Positions 9,852 through 20,431 of a stretch of 64,000 nt of DNA are shown here, piece after piece. The translations under genes were made by a program, and so were the position numbers. Every line of letters starts with the position of its first letter. Within the stretch, counting starts at the first letter, position 1. The notes under the pieces are model-generated. The model was given only the letters and a program-made list of their open reading frames with translations, did not search any database and had not been told where the DNA came from. The stretch comes from Roseofilum casamattae BLCC-M143 (GTDB taxonomy: Bacteria; Cyanobacteriota; Cyanobacteriia; Cyanobacteriales; Desertifilaceae), in contig NZ_JAQOSQ010000010.1 in NCBI RefSeq assembly GCF_030068455.1, positions 101,059-165,058 on the forward strand, in the 5' to 3' direction.

Positions 9852-10931
9852 TTAGAGTTTTTGTTTCGCCGGTTGAACTAGACGCATCAGCTCGTCAACT
9901 TTGTTGCATTTACCGATCGCATCTTCATAGGAAACCTGACCCTCATTTACTAATTTTGCCAGTGACATCTCCATGGTTTGCATTCCCAGTTTTCCGCCGG
10001 TTTGAATCGCCGAATAAATCTGACTGGTTTTTCCTTCCCGAATCAAGTTGGCGATCGCCGGAGTATTCACCAAAATTTCCTGAGCAGCTCGTCGTCCGCC
10101 GCCGATTTTGGCTACTAAGTTTTGCGAACAAATTCCCACGAGAGAACCAGACATTTGCGCGCGAATCTGCGGTTGCTGAATGGGAGGAAATACATCTAAC
10201 AAACGGTCAATCGTTCCCGCCGCATTATTCGTGTGCATGGTACCAAAAACCAAGTGACCGGTTTCTGCTGCCGATACCGCCAGACCAATGGTTTCCAAAT
10301 CCCGCATTTCTCCCACCAGAATAATATCTGGATCTTCCCGCAGTGCGGCTTTCAAAGCATTAGAAAAGCTTTTTGTATCCTCACCTTTTTGCCGTTGGTG
10401 GAACAAGCTTTTAATATTCGGAAAAACATACTCAATCGGATCTTCAACCGTCAAAATATGTTCGGCACGGGTACGATTAATTAAGTCCAGAACTGCTGCC
10501 ATGGTCGTCGTTTTTCCCGACCCCGTTTGCCCCGTAATCAGAACCATGCCGCGCGGGCGATCGGACATCTCCCGCATAATCTCCGGAACGCCCAACTTCT
10601 CAAAGTTAGGAATTTTAGAAGCTAAGGCACGCAAGCAAGCCGCATAACACCCTCGTTCGCGATAGACATTCACCCGAAAACGCGCCAGTCCTTTTACCCC
10701 ATAGGCACAGTCTAATTCCCAATTTTGTTCGAGATCTTTGCGCTGATTATTGTTGAGCATGGCAAAGATCAAGCGCTGACAATCTCCTGAATCGAGGTTT
10801 TCGCCAAACTGAGGTTGAGGAGTTAACTTACCGCTGACGCGAAAATAGATCGGCGCTCCTGCTTGAATATGCAGATCCGATCCTCCTTGTTCGATCAAAG
10901 ATTCCATTACATCTTCAATCATATAATCCAT
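9852..10931 (-). CDS. pilT: Type IV pilus retraction ATPase PilT
   Basis: Hexameric cytoplasmic ATPase of 359 residues that depolymerises the pilus. Walker A is GQTGSGKTTT, Walker B is DIILVGEMRDLET, and the Asp/His boxes (VEDPIEYVF, GHLVFGTMHTNNA) are present. The N-terminal PAS-like part (GGSDLHIQAGAPIYFRVSGK) is typical. It lies between pilB and pilC on the same strand, with a 65-base gap from pilB, so one operon is likely. Confidence 0.97.
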   Translation of the reverse strand: MDYMIEDVMESLIEQGGSDLHIQAGAPIYFRVSGKLTPQPQFGENLDSGDCQRLIFAMLNNNQRKDLEQNWELDCAYGVKGLARFRVNVYRERGCYAACLRALASKIPNFEKLGVPEIMREMSDRPRGMVLITGQTGSGKTTTMAAVLDLINRTRAEHILTVEDPIEYVFPNIKSLFHQRQKGEDTKSFSNALKAALREDPDIILVGEMRDLETIGLAVSAAETGHLVFGTMHTNNAAGTIDRLLDVFPPIQQPQIRAQMSGSLVGICSQNLVAKIGGGRRAAQEILVNTPAIANLIREGKTSQIYSAIQTGGKLGMQTMEMSLAKLVNEGQVSYEDAIGKCNKVDELMRLVQPAKQKL

Positions 10932-10996
10932 AGTTGTTTCTCCTAAGTCAAATTAAGGTGTCTTCAAATCAGAGGTCTCGCCCATACTCGAGTAAC

Positions 10997-13042
10997 TTAA
11001 TCGCTAAAACGCGGGGTCATGCAATAAGGACAATCGATCCATTCTTGTTGCAAGCCAGCCCCACATACACGACAAGTTAAGCCTACTTTACGTTTGGCTT
11101 TTAATTCAGCTTCCAAGCCACTATCGGTAAAGGTCACCCGCTCGACTTCTTCCAAAGTCGTCGATCCTTCCCGAACCAAGTTTAAACTGTAAGCTAACAA
11201 GGTAACCATCCCTTCTTCAACAGCAGCTTCTTTAATCCGCTCTGTGGGAGCACCTTGGTTGATTAAAACTTGGAGATTCTCTGTAATTCGCAGCAGTTCG
11301 TACACCCCGCAGCGTCCTTTATAGCCAACACCATTACATTTGGGACAGAGTTCTCCAGCTTCTTTCAGTTTAGAGCGTTCGTCTGGAGCAATTGTATTGG
11401 CTTTATATAACGTTAAGTTACCTTCGTTGCCGGCACTTAAGCCAAACCGAGCTAACTCTTCTTGAGTCGGCGTATATGGGATTCGGCATTCGCTACAGAC
11501 GCGCCGCATCAGCCGTTGTGCCACTACTCCCAGCAGCGCTCCAGAGACCATGAACGGTTCGACTCCCATCTCATCTAAGCGGGCGATCGCGCCAGAGGCA
11601 TCATTAGTATGCAACGTTGTCAATACTAAGTGTCCGGTGAGCGCTGCTTCAATTGCCGTTTTCGCCGTTTCTTTATCTCGGGTTTCTCCCACCAGGATAA
11701 CATCGGGATCTTGTCGCAAAAATGCCCGCAGAATTGAGGAAAAGTCCATTCCCTTTTCGCGAATAACCTGTACCTGGTTAATCCCCGGAAGGGCATATTC
11801 AATCGGATCTTCTGCTGTCGAAATATTAATTCCCGGATCGTTACGTTCGGCAAGAATAGAATACAGCGTCGTCGATTTTCCCGATCCCGTCGGTCCGGTA
11901 ACCAGAATTAATCCAAACGGACGAGATGCCATTTCGCGGACCAATTCTAACGTCTCCGGACTGGTAATCAGCTTATCTAACCCCAACTGCGTCGAAGAGT
12001 TATCCAAAATTCGCAGAACAATTTTCTCGCCATAGCGCGAAGGGAGAGTATTTACCCGAAAGTCTACTTTACGACCTTGGAAAACCCGGCGAATTCTCCC
12101 ATCTTGAGGCTTGCGTCGTTCGGCAATATCGAGATCGGAAATAATCTTAAAGCGCGAGGTAATTGCCGGCACAATCTTCTTCGGAAAGGCTGGAAACGGT
12201 TCTTGCAAAACCCCATCTTTACGAAAGCGAACTCGCAGATGGTTTTCCTGAGGTTCGACATGAATATCTGAAACCCCTTCTGATAGTGCTTTTGCCAGAA
12301 TTTGGTTCACCGCCTTAATCACCGGCGCGCTTTCTGCATCTCCAAGAGCCTTGTTTAAATCGGCATCAGAGAATTCATCATCGCCAGCATCTTCGAGATC
12401 GCCATCCTCAAATTGAGCAATATCAATCTCCAACTGTCTGGCATCAACTTTTTTCACGTCAGGTGATTTTTTCACCTGTTCGTCCAGATACTTGGAGATG
12501 ATAGCTTGAAAGTCTTCGGTGGTAATCACCATGCGATTCATGGTAAACCCTTGCGGTCTCAGAACTCGGTTGAGATCGTCTTGAGCAGCTAAGTTATCCG
12601 GATCGACCAGAGCGACTAAGACCGCTGGAGGATTGGCATTATTCTTGGAGAGGGGAACCAGTTGGTAGCGACGGCACAGATCCAGGGGAATTAAAGTATC
12701 GATTAACTCATTAACCTGCTCCGTATTAATTTCGCTAATTTCCGGATCGAGAGAGTCAACGCCGTATAAGATCTTCAGTTCAAACAGTTGTTGTTTTTTG
12801 TACTGGCGGACTAAGTCCGGCGACAGTTGCTTGCCCGTAAGCTGTTCGAGAACATCGGTCAGAGAGCGGTTATTTTTACGACTTTCTACTAGGGCTTGCT
12901 CCATCTGTTTGCGGTCGATAAACCCGGACTGCACCAGTTGATTGCCAAAGGGAGAAAGATTATTGGCTGCAGCAATTAAGGCTTTAGACTGCTGCCGTCG
13001 CTGCATAGGTGATTTCGTCATAGGGGGTGGAGATCTCCTCAA
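10997..13042 (-). CDS. pilB: Type IV pilus assembly ATPase PilB
   Basis: GspE/PilB extension motor, 681 residues. It has an N-terminal MshEN/GspE-N region (FGNQLVQSGFIDRKQMEQAL), Walker A GPTGSGKSTT, Walker B DVILVGETRDKET, and the tetracysteine zinc site CSEC...CPKCNGVGYKGRCGVYELL. After the usual C-terminus comes an extra zinc-ribbon-like CRVCGAG...CPYC, which I do not associate with proteobacterial PilB. An upstream ATG just before MTKSPMQRR could also be the start. It is the first gene of the pilB-pilT-pilC operon and diverges from grpE. Confidence 0.96.
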   Translation of the reverse strand: MRRSPPPMTKSPMQRRQQSKALIAAANNLSPFGNQLVQSGFIDRKQMEQALVESRKNNRSLTDVLEQLTGKQLSPDLVRQYKKQQLFELKILYGVDSLDPEISEINTEQVNELIDTLIPLDLCRRYQLVPLSKNNANPPAVLVALVDPDNLAAQDDLNRVLRPQGFTMNRMVITTEDFQAIISKYLDEQVKKSPDVKKVDARQLEIDIAQFEDGDLEDAGDDEFSDADLNKALGDAESAPVIKAVNQILAKALSEGVSDIHVEPQENHLRVRFRKDGVLQEPFPAFPKKIVPAITSRFKIISDLDIAERRKPQDGRIRRVFQGRKVDFRVNTLPSRYGEKIVLRILDNSSTQLGLDKLITSPETLELVREMASRPFGLILVTGPTGSGKSTTLYSILAERNDPGINISTAEDPIEYALPGINQVQVIREKGMDFSSILRAFLRQDPDVILVGETRDKETAKTAIEAALTGHLVLTTLHTNDASGAIARLDEMGVEPFMVSGALLGVVAQRLMRRVCSECRIPYTPTQEELARFGLSAGNEGNLTLYKANTIAPDERSKLKEAGELCPKCNGVGYKGRCGVYELLRITENLQVLINQGAPTERIKEAAVEEGMVTLLAYSLNLVREGSTTLEEVERVTFTDSGLEAELKAKRKVGLTCRVCGAGLQQEWIDCPYCMTPRFSD

Positions 13043-13341
13043 TATAAATTAATTTAGATATCCTTGGAAAAACCAGCCATCGGTTTAGGAGGGTTATGGA
13101 AGGTGCTGTTCGCCAGTTCTTCCGTGCTTCTATTATGCATGTTACCTAATGGGGAAAGAAAACGACCAGATGAGATTTGATTTTTCTGGCGCAACCGCAA
13201 TCGGATTTTAATCTGGCGATCGCAACAAACGGTCAACAGACAAGATAAACTTAAGGACTAGACTCGATGTAATGAGTCAAGATACCATCCCAGTAAGGAT
13301 GGGTCAAAGTCATGTAGCGTTTTAGGTTTAGGTTATCCCCG

Positions 13342-14136
13342 ATGAGTGACGAGTCAAAGCAGGTAGAAAATCCTCAGAGTCCCGCTGTAGAGGACTCTCT
13401 GCATCCAGAAACCATTTCTCCTCAACCTTCAACCGAACCAGAGGGGAGTGTAGCAGCAGGCATGGTTGAGGACGCTAGTGCATCCCCGGAAGAGTCCGTA
13501 GAATCTCCGGAACCGGCAGTAGAAGAGATCCCCGTATCGGATGCGGCTGCTGCCAATCCAGAAGCGGTTGCTGCCGATATGGGACAAGCGGCTCTGCTTG
13601 CCGAAGTCTTAGCCAGTAAAGAGATGCAACTGGAAGCATTGCAACAAAGCCATGATGAAGTTAAGGCTCAGTACCAGCGACTGGGAGCCGATTTTGATAA
13701 TTTCCGCAAGCGGACGACGAAAGAAAAAGCGGACTTAGAAGAGCAAATTAAGTGCAAGACCATCCAGGAGTTATTGCCGGTAGTGGATAACTTCGAGCGC
13801 GCGCGATCGCAAATTAAACCCCAAGATGATGGGGAGATGAATATTCATAAGAGTTATCAAAGCGTTTACAAACAACTGGTGGATTGTCTGAAGCGAATTG
13901 GCGTCTCTCCCATGCGGGCTGAAGGTAAAGAATTTGACCCGAACCTACATGAGGCTGTGATGAGGGAACCCACTGCCGAACATGCAGAAGGCACGGTAAT
14001 GGAGGAATTGATGCGAGGCTACCTGCTCAACGACCGTGTATTGCGCCATGCCATGGTCAAAGTTGCTGCCGCAACCGAAGCGGTAGAAGCAGAAGACAAT
14101 CCGGAAGAACCCGGAGAAGAAAGCGGCGAAAGCTAA
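13342..14136 (+). CDS. grpE: GrpE nucleotide exchange factor
   Basis: Co-chaperone of DnaK, 264 residues. An acidic, proline-rich N-terminal tail of about 90 residues precedes a long coiled coil ([25 protein letters not shown]). The beta-wing domain carries [32 protein letters not shown] and [17 protein letters not shown], all diagnostic. The acidic tails at both ends are longer than in E. coli but common in cyanobacteria. Located 148 bases before dnaK; heat-stress co-regulation is expected, though I see no clear CIRCE element. Confidence 0.97.
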   Translation: MSDESKQVENPQSPAVEDSLHPETISPQPSTEPEGSVAAGMVEDASASPEESVESPEPAVEEIPVSDAAAANPEAVAADMGQAALLAEVLASKEMQLEALQQSHDEVKAQYQRLGADFDNFRKRTTKEKADLEEQIKCKTIQELLPVVDNFERARSQIKPQDDGEMNIHKSYQSVYKQLVDCLKRIGVSPMRAEGKEFDPNLHEAVMREPTAEHAEGTVMEELMRGYLLNDRVLRHAMVKVAAATEAVEAEDNPEEPGEESGES

Positions 14137-14284
14137 GGCGATGGTGCAAAATAAGCAGTAAGCAGTGGGTAGCATTAGGTAAAGGCACAAGCGGGAGAGC
14201 GTTTGCCGTTCATCTGAGACCAGAGCCGACGAGCGAATACCCACAACCGATAGCCAGTTACTAACCGAAAAGCGTGCGATTACA

Positions 14285-16240
14285 ATGGGAAAAGTTATTG
14301 GGATTGACTTAGGGACAACTAACAGTTGCGTAGCCGTATTAGAAGGAGGTCAGCCCGTGGTGATCTCCAATGCCGAAGGGGGCAGAACCACGCCAAGCAT
14401 GGTCGGTTTTGGCAAAGCCGGCGATCGCCTAATCGGTCAACTGGCCAAACGGCAAGCAGTTACCAATGCTGAAAACAGCATTTACAGCATCAAACGCTTT
14501 ATCGGCCGGCGGTGGGACGATACGGAAACCGAGCGCTCTCGGGTTCCATATAAATGCATTCAAGGGCGAGATAGCACCGTAGACGTCAACGTTCGCGGAC
14601 GGACCTACACTCCCCAAGAAATCTCCGCCATGATCTTGCAAAAACTAAAGCAAGATGCGGAAGACTACCTTGGAGAACCGGTGACCGAAGCAGTGATTAC
14701 CGTTCCGGCTTACTTCACCGACGCTCAACGGCAAGCAACAAAAGATGCAGGAACTATTGCAGGATTGGACGTTCAGCGTATCGTCAACGAACCGACTGCC
14801 GCTGCACTCTCCTACGGTTTAGACAAACAAGATGAAGACCAACTGATCCTCGTCTTTGACCTCGGAGGTGGAACCTTTGATGTTTCCATCCTGCAACTGG
14901 GAGATGGCATATTTGAAGTCGTTGCGACCTCCGGTAACAACCAACTCGGCGGCGATGACTTTGACAATTGTCTGGTGAACTGGATGATTGAAGCCTTCCG
15001 AGACGCCGAAGGCATTGACCTTTCCGCAGACAAAATGGCCTTACAGCGGCTGCGGGAAGCGGCAGAAAAATCCAAAATCGAACTCTCCAGCCTGCAAACC
15101 ACCTCCATCAACCTCCCCTTCATTACTGCCGACGAAACCGGTCCCAAACACCTAGAAATGGATCTGACCCGGGCCAAATTTGAAGAACTGGCCAAAGAAA
15201 TGATCCAGGCCACCCTAGAACCGGTGGAGCAAGCCCTCAAAGATGGGGAAAAAAGCAAAGAAGAAATCGATCGCATCTTGCTCGTCGGCGGTTCCACTCG
15301 CATCCCTGCGGTACAAAATGCCTTACGCCAATATTTTGATGGCAAAACCCCAGACCGCTCGGTCAACCCCGATGAAGCCGTTGCCCTCGGTGCTGCCATT
15401 CAAGGCGGAGTCATTGGTGGCGAAATTAAAGACCTGCTCTTACTCGATGTCACTCCCCTGTCCCTAGGCATCGAAACCCTGGGGGAAGTCTTTACCAAAA
15501 TCATCGATCGCAATACCACTATTCCCACCAGCAAAACCCAAGTCTTCTCTACGGCAACTGACGGCCAAACCTCCGTAGAAATTCACGTTCTGCAAGGGGA
15601 ACGAGCCATGGTGACTGACAACAAAAGTCTCGGTAAATTCCAACTGACCGGCATTCCTCCCGCTCCTCGCGGCGTCCCCCAAATCGAAGTCTCTTTTGAA
15701 ATTGATGCCAACGGTATCCTCAAAGTCTCGGCAAAAGACAAAGGAACCGGACGAGAACAGAGCATTGAAATTACCAACACTGGCGGTCTCAGCCAAACTC
15801 AAATCGAACAAATGCGTACCGAAGCGGAAGTCTATTCCGAATCCGATCGCACGCGCCGGCAATTAGCCGAACTGAAAAACCAAGCCGAGGGACTCTTCCA
15901 AAGCTACTACACCACCTTGCAAGATAATGGAGAGGTCATCGCAGAGGAGTTGCAAGCCGATGCTCAAGGACGTATCGATAGTATTCGCGCCGCTCTCAGC
16001 AATCCCGAATCAACCGTAGACGAGGTGAAAGAACAAATGAATGCTCTGCAACAAACCCTATTTGCTATTGGTTCATCGGTTTACGCCAGCTCTACTCCTC
16101 TTCAAGAGAGCAACGCAGATGAAACAGTTTTGGATTCATCGGCTGCGGCTGAAGCGGCGGTAGAATCGGCGCAAGAGGATGATGATTTTAACTTTGATGA
16201 GGACGAAACCGTGGCGGCAGACTATGAGGAAATCCAATAA
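14285..16240 (+). CDS. dnaK: Chaperone protein DnaK (Hsp70)
   Basis: ATP-dependent Hsp70 chaperone, 651 residues. It opens with [21 protein letters not shown], has the phosphate-2 motif [15 protein letters not shown], the hinge region [14 protein letters not shown], the linker [17 protein letters not shown], and an acidic tail. Substrate-binding and lid domains are complete. Cyanobacteria carry several dnaK copies; the linkage to grpE and dnaJ suggests the housekeeping DnaK2 type. It works with the neighbouring GrpE and DnaJ in the folding cycle. Confidence 0.98.
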   Translation: MGKVIGIDLGTTNSCVAVLEGGQPVVISNAEGGRTTPSMVGFGKAGDRLIGQLAKRQAVTNAENSIYSIKRFIGRRWDDTETERSRVPYKCIQGRDSTVDVNVRGRTYTPQEISAMILQKLKQDAEDYLGEPVTEAVITVPAYFTDAQRQATKDAGTIAGLDVQRIVNEPTAAALSYGLDKQDEDQLILVFDLGGGTFDVSILQLGDGIFEVVATSGNNQLGGDDFDNCLVNWMIEAFRDAEGIDLSADKMALQRLREAAEKSKIELSSLQTTSINLPFITADETGPKHLEMDLTRAKFEELAKEMIQATLEPVEQALKDGEKSKEEIDRILLVGGSTRIPAVQNALRQYFDGKTPDRSVNPDEAVALGAAIQGGVIGGEIKDLLLLDVTPLSLGIETLGEVFTKIIDRNTTIPTSKTQVFSTATDGQTSVEIHVLQGERAMVTDNKSLGKFQLTGIPPAPRGVPQIEVSFEIDANGILKVSAKDKGTGREQSIEITNTGGLSQTQIEQMRTEAEVYSESDRTRRQLAELKNQAEGLFQSYYTTLQDNGEVIAEELQADAQGRIDSIRAALSNPESTVDEVKEQMNALQQTLFAIGSSVYASSTPLQESNADETVLDSSAAAEAAVESAQEDDDFNFDEDETVAADYEEIQ

Positions 16241-16372
16241 CTGAACTTCGGCTGTATATCCCCAAACTCAACGCTTTGCCAAGAGACGATCTCAAATTCC
16301 AGAGACCGCTATAATAAGGTGGAGTGAACCTCTCCACTTTAGTCGATCCATTTCCGAATAACAGAGCGCCCT

Positions 16373-17500
16373 ATGGCCGATTATTATCAAACTCTCGGTG
16401 TTTCCCGCGAAGCCAATAAAGAAGAGATCAAGCGAGCCTACCGCCGGCTGGCGCGAAAGTATCATCCGGACGTGAATAAAGAATCCGGAGCTGAAGATAA
16501 GTTTAAAGAGATTAACCGGGCCTACGAAGTCTTATCCGAACCGGAAATGAAGGCTCGATACGACCGGTTTGGTGAAGCTGGAGTTAGTAGCGCTGCCGGA
16601 GGAGCTGGCTTTAATGATTTTGGTGATATGGGCGGGTTTGCTGATATCTTCGAGAGCTTCTTTAATGGATTCTCGGGAGGAGGGCCGGGAGGCCAAAGTG
16701 CCAGACGGCGCGGCCCGGCTCGCGGCGACGATTTACGTCTGGATTTGAAATTAGATTTTAAAGAGGCCATCTTTGGTGGAGAAAAGGAAATCCGCATTAA
16801 CCACTTAGAAACCTGCAAAACCTGTGGGGGTTCGGGGGCCAAACCGGGAACGAAACCGGTAACCTGCCAAACCTGTGGGGGTTCCGGGCAAATTCGGCGA
16901 GCGACGCGCACCCCCTTTGGTAGTTTTACCCAAGTTTCGGTATGTCCGGCTTGTAATGGTAAAGGCCAGGTGATTCAGGATAAATGCAATGATTGTGGCG
17001 GTGCTGGCAATAAGCAGGTGACGAAGAAACTGAAAATTAACGTGCCGGCTGGAGTCGATAATGGGACGCGCTTGCGAGTCTCGAATGAGGGAGATTCCGG
17101 CCAGCAAGGCGGGCCTCCTGGAGATTTGTATGTCTATTTGTTTGTCAATGAGGATGCTGATTTCCGGCGCGATGGTATTAATGTCTTATCGGAGATTAAA
17201 GTCAGCTATTTGCAAGCTATTTTAGGCAGCCGCGTTGAGGTCGATACGGTGGATGGAACAGAGGAGTTAATCGTACCGGCAGGAACGCAACCGAGTACGG
17301 TGCTCACCTTAGAAAATCGAGGGGTTCCTCGGTTGGGAAATCCGGTCAGTCGCGGCGATCATTTAATTACGGTGATGGTGGAAATTCCGAATCCAAAACA
17401 GTTGAGTGCGGACGAGAAACAGTATTTAACCGAGTTAGCGAAGTTGCGCGGCGATCGCACGGATAAAGGCGGTGGCTTTTTAGGAGGGTTATTTAAGTGA
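16373..17500 (+). CDS. dnaJ: Chaperone protein DnaJ (type I Hsp40)
   Basis: Full type I J-protein of 375 residues. The J domain carries [19 protein letters not shown] with the HPD motif that stimulates DnaK ATPase. Then come a Gly/Phe-rich region, a zinc-finger domain with four CxxCxGxG modules ([32 protein letters not shown]) and the C-terminal substrate-binding domain. It follows dnaK by 132 bases, and its stop codon overlaps the GTG of the tusA-like gene, which suggests translational coupling. Confidence 0.98.
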   Translation: MADYYQTLGVSREANKEEIKRAYRRLARKYHPDVNKESGAEDKFKEINRAYEVLSEPEMKARYDRFGEAGVSSAAGGAGFNDFGDMGGFADIFESFFNGFSGGGPGGQSARRRGPARGDDLRLDLKLDFKEAIFGGEKEIRINHLETCKTCGGSGAKPGTKPVTCQTCGGSGQIRRATRTPFGSFTQVSVCPACNGKGQVIQDKCNDCGGAGNKQVTKKLKINVPAGVDNGTRLRVSNEGDSGQQGGPPGDLYVYLFVNEDADFRRDGINVLSEIKVSYLQAILGSRVEVDTVDGTEELIVPAGTQPSTVLTLENRGVPRLGNPVSRGDHLITVMVEIPNPKQLSADEKQYLTELAKLRGDRTDKGGGFLGGLFK

Positions 17501-17745
17501 GTCCTGACGCTCAATTGGATTTGCGCGGAACCCCTTGTCCGCTCAATTTTGTTCGGACGAAACTCTATCTGGAAAAAATGGCTCCAGGTGCTCTGTTAGA
17601 GGTCTGGTTGGATGCTGGGGAACCCGTGGAGCAAGTTCCCGATAGCTTGAAAATGGAAGGCTATGGCATTGAAACCATGGAAGAACGCTTCCCGGAAACT
17701 GGGGAAGGGTTTTTCGCGCTTCAGGTGAGGCGGCCGGTGGATTGA
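17497..17745 (+). CDS. TusA-like sulfurtransferase
   Basis: An 82-residue SirA/TusA-family protein. [20 protein letters not shown] holds the conserved CPxx active-site cysteine and the helix after it, and the second half ([18 protein letters not shown]) forms the rest of the two-layer fold. Family members carry sulfur as a persulfide to tRNA thiolation or cofactor synthesis. The start is GTG, overlapping the dnaJ stop by 4 bases with a GGAGG just upstream; the stop overlaps the rsgA start. The tight dnaJ-tusA-rsgA packing implies a single transcript, perhaps joining protein and ribosome quality control. Confidence 0.9.
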   Translation: MSPDAQLDLRGTPCPLNFVRTKLYLEKMAPGALLEVWLDAGEPVEQVPDSLKMEGYGIETMEERFPETGEGFFALQVRRPVD

Positions 17746-18833
17746 TGCCAGAGATGGATCGGGGCCGCGAGGTGGTGGGGACGGTGGTGGCGGTTCAAGC
17801 CAATTTTTACCGCGTTCGGTTCCACAACTCGGATATGCCCCAAGGAGAGTTACTTTGTACCCGACGATCGCGGTTGAAGAAGATCGGTCAGCGAGTGATG
17901 GTGGGCGATCGCGTACGGGTGGAAGACCCAGATTGGGCTGGAGGCCGAGGGGCGATCGCCGAAGTCTATCCGAGACGAACGGAGTTATCTCGCCCTCCAG
18001 TAGCTAATGCCGATCGCATTTTATTGGTATTTTCTGCCGGCCAGCCGAGTCTCGACCCCCATCAACTGAGCCGATTTTTAGTGAAGGCAGAATCGACGGA
18101 ACTCTCTCTGTTACTCTGTTTGAGTAAATGCGATCTGGTCTCGACTCAGTGGCAAGAGCAGTGGGAGCAGCGACTCGAGGAATGGGGATATTCTCCATTG
18201 TGGATTAGTACGGTGAGCCAGGAAGGAATTGCTACACTGAAACAAGAGTTGGCTGAGGGAGTAACAATTGTTGCAGGTCCTTCTGGAGTCGGAAAATCCA
18301 GTTTAATTAATGAATTAATTCCGCAGTTACGCTTGCGGGTTGCGAATGTATCTGGGAAACTGCAACGGGGACGGCACACCACCCGTCATGTAGAACTCTT
18401 CCAGTTGCCTACGGGAGGGTTGCTCGCCGATACTCCAGGATTTAATCAACCGGACTTAGATACAAGTCCGGAAGAGTTAGCGCGCTATTTTCCCGAGGCT
18501 CGACAACGGATGGAGAGCGAGTCTTGTCAGTTTAAAGATTGCTTGCATACGGACGAACCTCATTGCAGCGTTCGCGGGGAGTGGGAGCGCTACGAGCATT
18601 ATCAAATTTTTTTGCAAGAGGCGATCGCCCAGCAAGAACAGCGCGATCGCACTCGCGATCCGGAGTCGGTGGTGAAGCGGAAGACCAAAAGGAAGGGCGA
18701 TCGCTATTGCGAACCGAAATTAGAGCTGAAAAAATACCGCCGTTTATCTCGTCGCAAGCAACATCAACTGTTAGAAGAACAAGAGTTGGACGAGCTGTAT
18801 GACGAGCGAGAACTGGAAGATATAGTCGATTAA
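17745..18833 (+). CDS. rsgA: Ribosome small-subunit-dependent GTPase RsgA
   Basis: Circularly permuted GTPase (YjeQ/RsgA) that acts in late 30S maturation. An N-terminal OB-fold region (GTVVAVQANFYRVRF) precedes the GTPase: SKCDL as G4, GPSGVGKSSLINELI as G1, DTPGF as G3. The C-terminal zinc site shows CQFKDCLHTDEPHC. A charged C-terminal extension of about 60 residues (KKYRRLSRRKQHQLLEEQE) is longer than in E. coli. I start it at the ATG at 17745, which overlaps the tusA stop as TGATG; a TTG three bases earlier is possible. Confidence 0.95.
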   Translation: MPEMDRGREVVGTVVAVQANFYRVRFHNSDMPQGELLCTRRSRLKKIGQRVMVGDRVRVEDPDWAGGRGAIAEVYPRRTELSRPPVANADRILLVFSAGQPSLDPHQLSRFLVKAESTELSLLLCLSKCDLVSTQWQEQWEQRLEEWGYSPLWISTVSQEGIATLKQELAEGVTIVAGPSGVGKSSLINELIPQLRLRVANVSGKLQRGRHTTRHVELFQLPTGGLLADTPGFNQPDLDTSPEELARYFPEARQRMESESCQFKDCLHTDEPHCSVRGEWERYEHYQIFLQEAIAQQEQRDRTRDPESVVKRKTKRKGDRYCEPKLELKKYRRLSRRKQHQLLEEQELDELYDERELEDIVD

Positions 18834-18949
18834 CCTGAGTTCGGGTTGAGGAATCGATTGAAACCTTTAGTGCAGTTATCCTAGATGGGGAGAGAAACCC
18901 AGTTTCGGGAATGATGAATATACGTTAGCCATTTTGCGAGGAAACAATA

Positions 18950-19456
18950 ATGGGACTGTTTAACCAAATTTTAGGTGCTGTCAGTGCTTCCGGTGAGGGA
19001 GGAGCTATGGGACAAATGGGAGGTATGGTCAATACCCTGCAACAATTGTCCCAGTCTTCTGGAGCCAATCCCGACCAAATGCAATCCTTGCTGTCGGTAG
19101 TGGGCAATTTTTCCCGTTCGGCGTTGCAAGAGAAGGAGAAGAACGAAGGGGAGGAGCAAGTCAATAACCTGGTGAATCAATTTAGCGGCCTGTCGGCGAA
19201 CCCGCTGGCGGTGAAAGCTTTGTTCAGTATGCCACAACTGCAACAGTTAGTTCAGGTGGCTAGCGATCGCACCGGGCTTCCTGCCGAAACCATTGAATCT
19301 GCCCTACCGACAGCAGTTCCCTTAGTCTTGAAAGTGGTACAAATGGGAGCCGATCGCGCCGAACAAAATCCTCTGCTGCGACAGTTCTTGGATAGCGATG
19401 GCGATGGAGATATCGATATTTCTGACTTAATGGAGCTAGCCAGCAAGTATATGTAA
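18950..19456 (+). CDS. DUF937 family protein with EF-hand-like loop
   Basis: A 168-residue glutamine- and serine-rich helical protein, beginning MGLFNQILGAVSASGEGG and repeating short helical modules typical of DUF937 proteins. The C-terminus holds DSDGDGDIDISDLMELA, which matches a calcium-binding EF-hand or dockerin-like loop (D-x-D-x-D-x-D). No signal peptide is present. The function of the family is unknown; the loop suggests calcium binding. It lies 116 bases after rsgA and could be its own unit. Confidence 0.85.
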   Translation: MGLFNQILGAVSASGEGGAMGQMGGMVNTLQQLSQSSGANPDQMQSLLSVVGNFSRSALQEKEKNEGEEQVNNLVNQFSGLSANPLAVKALFSMPQLQQLVQVASDRTGLPAETIESALPTAVPLVLKVVQMGADRAEQNPLLRQFLDSDGDGDIDISDLMELASKYM

Positions 19457-19512
19457 AGTCAACGTCGTTTCGGTTGAGGGGAGTAGGGGAACAGGGAGGA
19501 ATCTTCTTCCCG

Positions 19513-19534
19513 TGCCCTGAACGTAGCCGAAGGG
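19513..19534. repeat. Short dispersed intergenic repeat motif
   Basis: The segment around TGCCCTGAACGTAGCCGAAGG resembles the short motif family CCTGAG/AAC...CGAAGG found scattered between genes in many cyanobacteria. A related copy lies at 55157-55175. Identification is by recall, not by comparison. Confidence 0.3.
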
Positions 19535-19576
19535 CTATTCCTCATTCCCCTTACCCCGACCGTAACTGAAGGGAAA

Positions 19577-20431
19577 TTACCGATAATGGGCTTGCGGTCC
19601 GGCCCAAGCTTCCGCGACAGAACGTCCAAAGGTTTGCGGCCGGTCGTCGATCGCGAGTAGAGTTTTCCCATCCGGATGAACTGCCCACATCGGCCAGTTT
19701 TCATCTCCTAACACTCCAGCTCGGAATAACACGCGATCGCCATAATTTTCCGACCATCCCAAGAGTACGGCATGACTGTAATTCACTTGCACTGGAGCCA
19801 CGGTTTTCGTCTGGTTCAGATGCCGGTTCCAAATGACGGCATAATCCGAAATCGTTGAAGAACTAAACAGACCTTCAAACTGACGCGCCAACAAGCGATC
19901 GCCCATTTCCGACCAGGATACGGGAACGAGCATGGTAATCACCCCCGGCAGTTGCGCTTCTGGATTACCATCAAACGGATTATTCGCTAATGGAGAACTG
20001 GCTGTAATCACCTGAAGCGTCCCAGTCTTCAAGTTCTCCAGGAACATAATGCTCGAGATACGGCTCAAAGGCAGTTCCGGTTGCGCTTGGAACTGAATGC
20101 GACTGTAGGCCGCATACTCTCCACCCGGTGACACTAACGACGGCGTGCGATAATACCGAAGTTCGGTTGTCTCGGTCGATGTTACTTCCGCATGAGTTGT
20201 CATCACCCAATTCCAGGGAATTGGATAAGGGCTATTTAAGGGATCGCTATGTTCTGAAGTGGGGTTCATGGGGATTGCAGCAGCTTCAGGAGTAGGAGTA
20301 CCAGAGTCCTTATCCGCGATCGCATTCGCGATCGCAGACTTTGGGAGCAGCAGCAGCAATAGGGCTAACAGCAGCAGAGAAGGTTTGAGAAAGAATCGGT
20401 TGAGGCTTAATTGGAATTTGGACTTGGGCAT
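19577..20431 (-). CDS. Hypothetical secreted protein
   Basis: A 284-residue protein with a clear signal peptide: a basic start, a leucine run (LLLLALLLLLLPKSAIA) and a probable cleavage near AIA-NA. The mature part has beta-rich segments with TolB/WD-like flavour (SPGGEYAAYSRIQFQ, VPVSWSEMGDRLLARQF, WPMWAVHPDGKTLLAID), so a beta-propeller-like fold is possible but unproven. I do not recognise a named family. Likely periplasmic. Convergent with the DUF937 gene. Confidence 0.75.
   Translation of the reverse strand: MPKSKFQLSLNRFFLKPSLLLLALLLLLLPKSAIANAIADKDSGTPTPEAAAIPMNPTSEHSDPLNSPYPIPWNWVMTTHAEVTSTETTELRYYRTPSLVSPGGEYAAYSRIQFQAQPELPLSRISSIMFLENLKTGTLQVITASSPLANNPFDGNPEAQLPGVITMLVPVSWSEMGDRLLARQFEGLFSSSTISDYAVIWNRHLNQTKTVAPVQVNYSHAVLLGWSENYGDRVLFRAGVLGDENWPMWAVHPDGKTLLAIDDRPQTFGRSVAEAWAGPQAHYR

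Noticed and set aside
13054..13236. 60-codon minus-strand frame upstream of pilB
   Set aside because: Lies in the divergent pilB-grpE promoter region, lacks a ribosome binding site and resembles no family.
14812..15399. 195-codon minus-strand frame inside dnaK
   Set aside because: Serine/arginine-rich antisense shadow of a conserved gene with strong codon bias.
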